The notes under the pieces: model-generated
Databases searched by the model: none
Seen by the model: the letters and a program-made list of their open reading frames with translations, nothing else
What the model was told of the DNA's origin: nothing
Made by a program: the position numbers and the translations under genes
Assembly (NCBI RefSeq): GCF_005144585.1
Contig: NZ_SSMQ01000025.1
Span: 1-64,000, forward strand
DNA from: Polyangium fumosum
GTDB taxonomy: Bacteria; Myxococcota_A; Polyangia; Polyangiales; Polyangiaceae
DNA length: 64,000 nucleotides
Direction of reading: 5' to 3'
Shown: positions 62,653 to 64,000 of the stretch, in pieces
Position numbering within the stretch: the stretch's first letter is position 1
Layout of the letters: every line of letters starts with the position of its first letter

Positions 62653-64000
62653 GTGGACCCCCTCTACATCGTCATCGGTCTCGTGGTCGTGGCGCTGGCC
62701 GTCTACTTCCTGTTCATCAGGAAGCCGGAAGCGCCCAAGAAGCTCGAGACGCCGCCGGAGCCGAAGAAGCTCCCGGAGAAAAAGGCGCCCGAGCGTGAAG
62801 AGCCGGCCAAGGCCGCGGGGAAACCCGCGAAGGAGGAGCCGAAGCAGGCTGCTCCTGCGAAGGCCAAGCCGGCCGAAGAGGCCAAGGAGGCCAAGAAGAA
62901 GGAGGAGAAGCCGGCTGCCGAGCCTGCACCGGCCGTCGTGGAGAAGCAGCCCGAGCCTGCGCCCGTCGCGAAGGAGCCCGAGGCCAAGCAGCCCGAGGCC
63001 GCGCCCGTGCAAGCTCCCACGCCGGTGGCCGAGCCCGCGCCGAAGCCTGCGGAGGCTGGTGGGATCAAGCCCGTGTCGATCGCGGCGCGTGAGCCGCCTG
63101 CGCCTTCGGCTCCCCGCAAGAAGGACGTCGAGGGGCTGCGCCGTGGCCTCACGAAGGCGCGCGAGACCGAGGGCTTCTTCGGTCGCCTGAAGGCGCTCTT
63201 CGTTGGTCGCAGCGAGATCGATCCCGGGCTCGTCGATCAGATCGAGGAGGTGCTGCTCACCTCCGACGTCGGCGTGAAGACGACCGAAGCGCTGCTCGAA
63301 GAGATCCGCGCGGGCATCAAGGAGAAGAAGCTCGTCAAGGACGAGCAGGTTTGGGATGCCTTGCGTCGTCGCGCGCGTGAGCTGCTTGGTGGGAGTGGCG
63401 GCGGCATCAAGTACCCTGCGCGTCCCACGGTCGTGATGTTCGTGGGCGTCAACGGCGCAGGCAAGACGACGTCGATCGGCAAGCTCGCGACCAAGCTCAA
63501 GGCCGAAGGCAGGACCGTCGTGCTCGCCGCGGGCGACACGTTCCGCGCCGCGGCGGTGCAGCAGCTCGTCGTGTGGGGCAAGCGCGTCGGCTGCGAGGTC
63601 GTGAGCGGCAAGGATGGCGCGAACCCGGGCGCGGTCATCTACGACGCGATCCAGAAGGCTGCGGAGATCGGCGCGGACGTCGTGCTCGCCGACACGGCGG
63701 GTCGGTTGCACACGAAGACGAACCTGATGGACGAGCTCAAGAAGGTCGCGCGCACGATCGACAAGGCGCTGCCGGGAGCTCCGCACGAGACGCTCCTCGT
63801 GCTCGATGCGACGAACGGGCAGAACGCGCTGCAACAGGCGGCGATGTTCAAGGAGGCGCTGCCGCTCTCGGGCATCGTGCTGACGAAGCTCGATGGTACG
63901 GCGAAGGGCGGCGTGGTCCTCGGCATCTGCGCGGAGCACGCGCTCCCGGTGCGTTACATCGGCATCGGCGAGCGTCCCGACGAGCTGCGTGACTTCAACG
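62653..64000 (+). CDS. ftsY: Signal recognition particle receptor FtsY (partial at window end)
   Basis: SRP receptor GTPase that delivers ribosome-SRP complexes to SecYEG at the inner membrane. The N-terminus is a single transmembrane helix (DPLYIVIGLVVVALAVYFLF), followed by about 150 residues of Lys/Glu/Pro/Ala-rich charged linker, then the NG domain: N-domain helices (FFGRLKALFVGRSEID), GTPase G1 VGVNGAGKTT, DTFRAAAVQQL, DTAGRLHTKT and TKLDGTAKGG. The C-terminus is cut off by the window edge after GIGERPDELRDFN. It starts with GTG at 62653. The TM anchor replaces the usual amphipathic membrane helix. Confidence 0.93.
   Translation, partial: MDPLYIVIGLVVVALAVYFLFIRKPEAPKKLETPPEPKKLPEKKAPEREEPAKAAGKPAKEEPKQAAPAKAKPAEEAKEAKKKEEKPAAEPAPAVVEKQPEPAPVAKEPEAKQPEAAPVQAPTPVAEPAPKPAEAGGIKPVSIAAREPPAPSAPRKKDVEGLRRGLTKARETEGFFGRLKALFVGRSEIDPGLVDQIEEVLLTSDVGVKTTEALLEEIRAGIKEKKLVKDEQVWDALRRRARELLGGSGGGIKYPARPTVVMFVGVNGAGKTTSIGKLATKLKAEGRTVVLAAGDTFRAAAVQQLVVWGKRVGCEVVSGKDGANPGAVIYDAIQKAAEIGADVVLADTAGRLHTKTNLMDELKKVARTIDKALPGAPHETLLVLDATNGQNALQQAAMFKEALPLSGIVLTKLDGTAKGGVVLGICAEHALPVRYIGIGERPDELRDFN

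Overview
The window reads as chromosome of a myxobacterium, most likely of the Polyangiales/Sorangiineae (Polyangium- or Sorangium-like). The base composition is visibly very G+C rich and genes are long with GC-loaded third positions. There are several Hanks-type serine/threonine kinases, secreted proteins with Myxococcota-type C-terminal sorting tails, thrombospondin-3/MopE-like calcium-binding repeats, and above all a large Glt (adventurous gliding motility) gene cluster. I see no insertion sequence, prophage, CRISPR array, rRNA or tRNA.

Layout. 1-332 is a noncoding block with perfect hairpins of a dispersed repeat family that recurs at 34.2 kb. 333-3712 (minus) is a tight housekeeping operon fabH-nadC-birA-queE. 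3.9-12.7 kb is a mixed stretch: a small membrane protein, a transmembrane Ser/Thr kinase followed by a kinase-less lookalike of its tail, a degenerate aldo/keto-reductase-like protein, an FKBP lipoprotein, a soluble kinase with an HSD catalytic loop, a TerB-like protein, a Sel1-repeat lipoprotein, a sugar nucleotidyltransferase and a small stress-type protein ending in a clear terminator. ileS (12.7-16.5 kb, minus) has an internal insertion and an eroded KMSKS loop. 17.3-23.5 kb holds two large surface proteins (OmpA-like and MopE/TSP3-like) that share an upstream sequence motif. 23.7-27.6 kb is a chain of four overlapping genes: exported protein, matrixin-type metalloprotease, RNase D, LpxB. 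27.6-30.0 kb is an unrecognised coupled gene pair on the minus strand. 30.3-34.2 kb is a giant kinase-AAA-TPR regulator.

34.5-57.0 kb (minus) is the motility locus. In transcription order it encodes a GltC-like TPR protein, GltD-like giant TPR protein, GltE-like TPR lipoprotein, a short exported GltF-like protein, GltG-like FHA-TM-TonB/AgmX-PglI protein, another TPR lipoprotein, and a 3752-residue GltI/AgmK-like TPR protein. Terminators after gltE and gltG split it into sub-operons. In the model worked out for Myxococcus xanthus these proteins link a cytoplasmic platform and the inner-membrane AglRQS motor through the periplasm to outer-membrane adhesins. The motor and gltA/B/H/J/K are not in this window. 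The giant TPR protein ends in what looks like a catalytically dead M48-type peptidase fold.

57.5-64.0 kb carries a Cys-rich lipoprotein, a YraN-family protein, a HAMP-like two-TM coiled-coil protein, a HEAT-repeat exported protein, a secreted/membrane Ig-like protein and the start of ftsY (cut by the window end) behind a near-consensus sigma-70 promoter.
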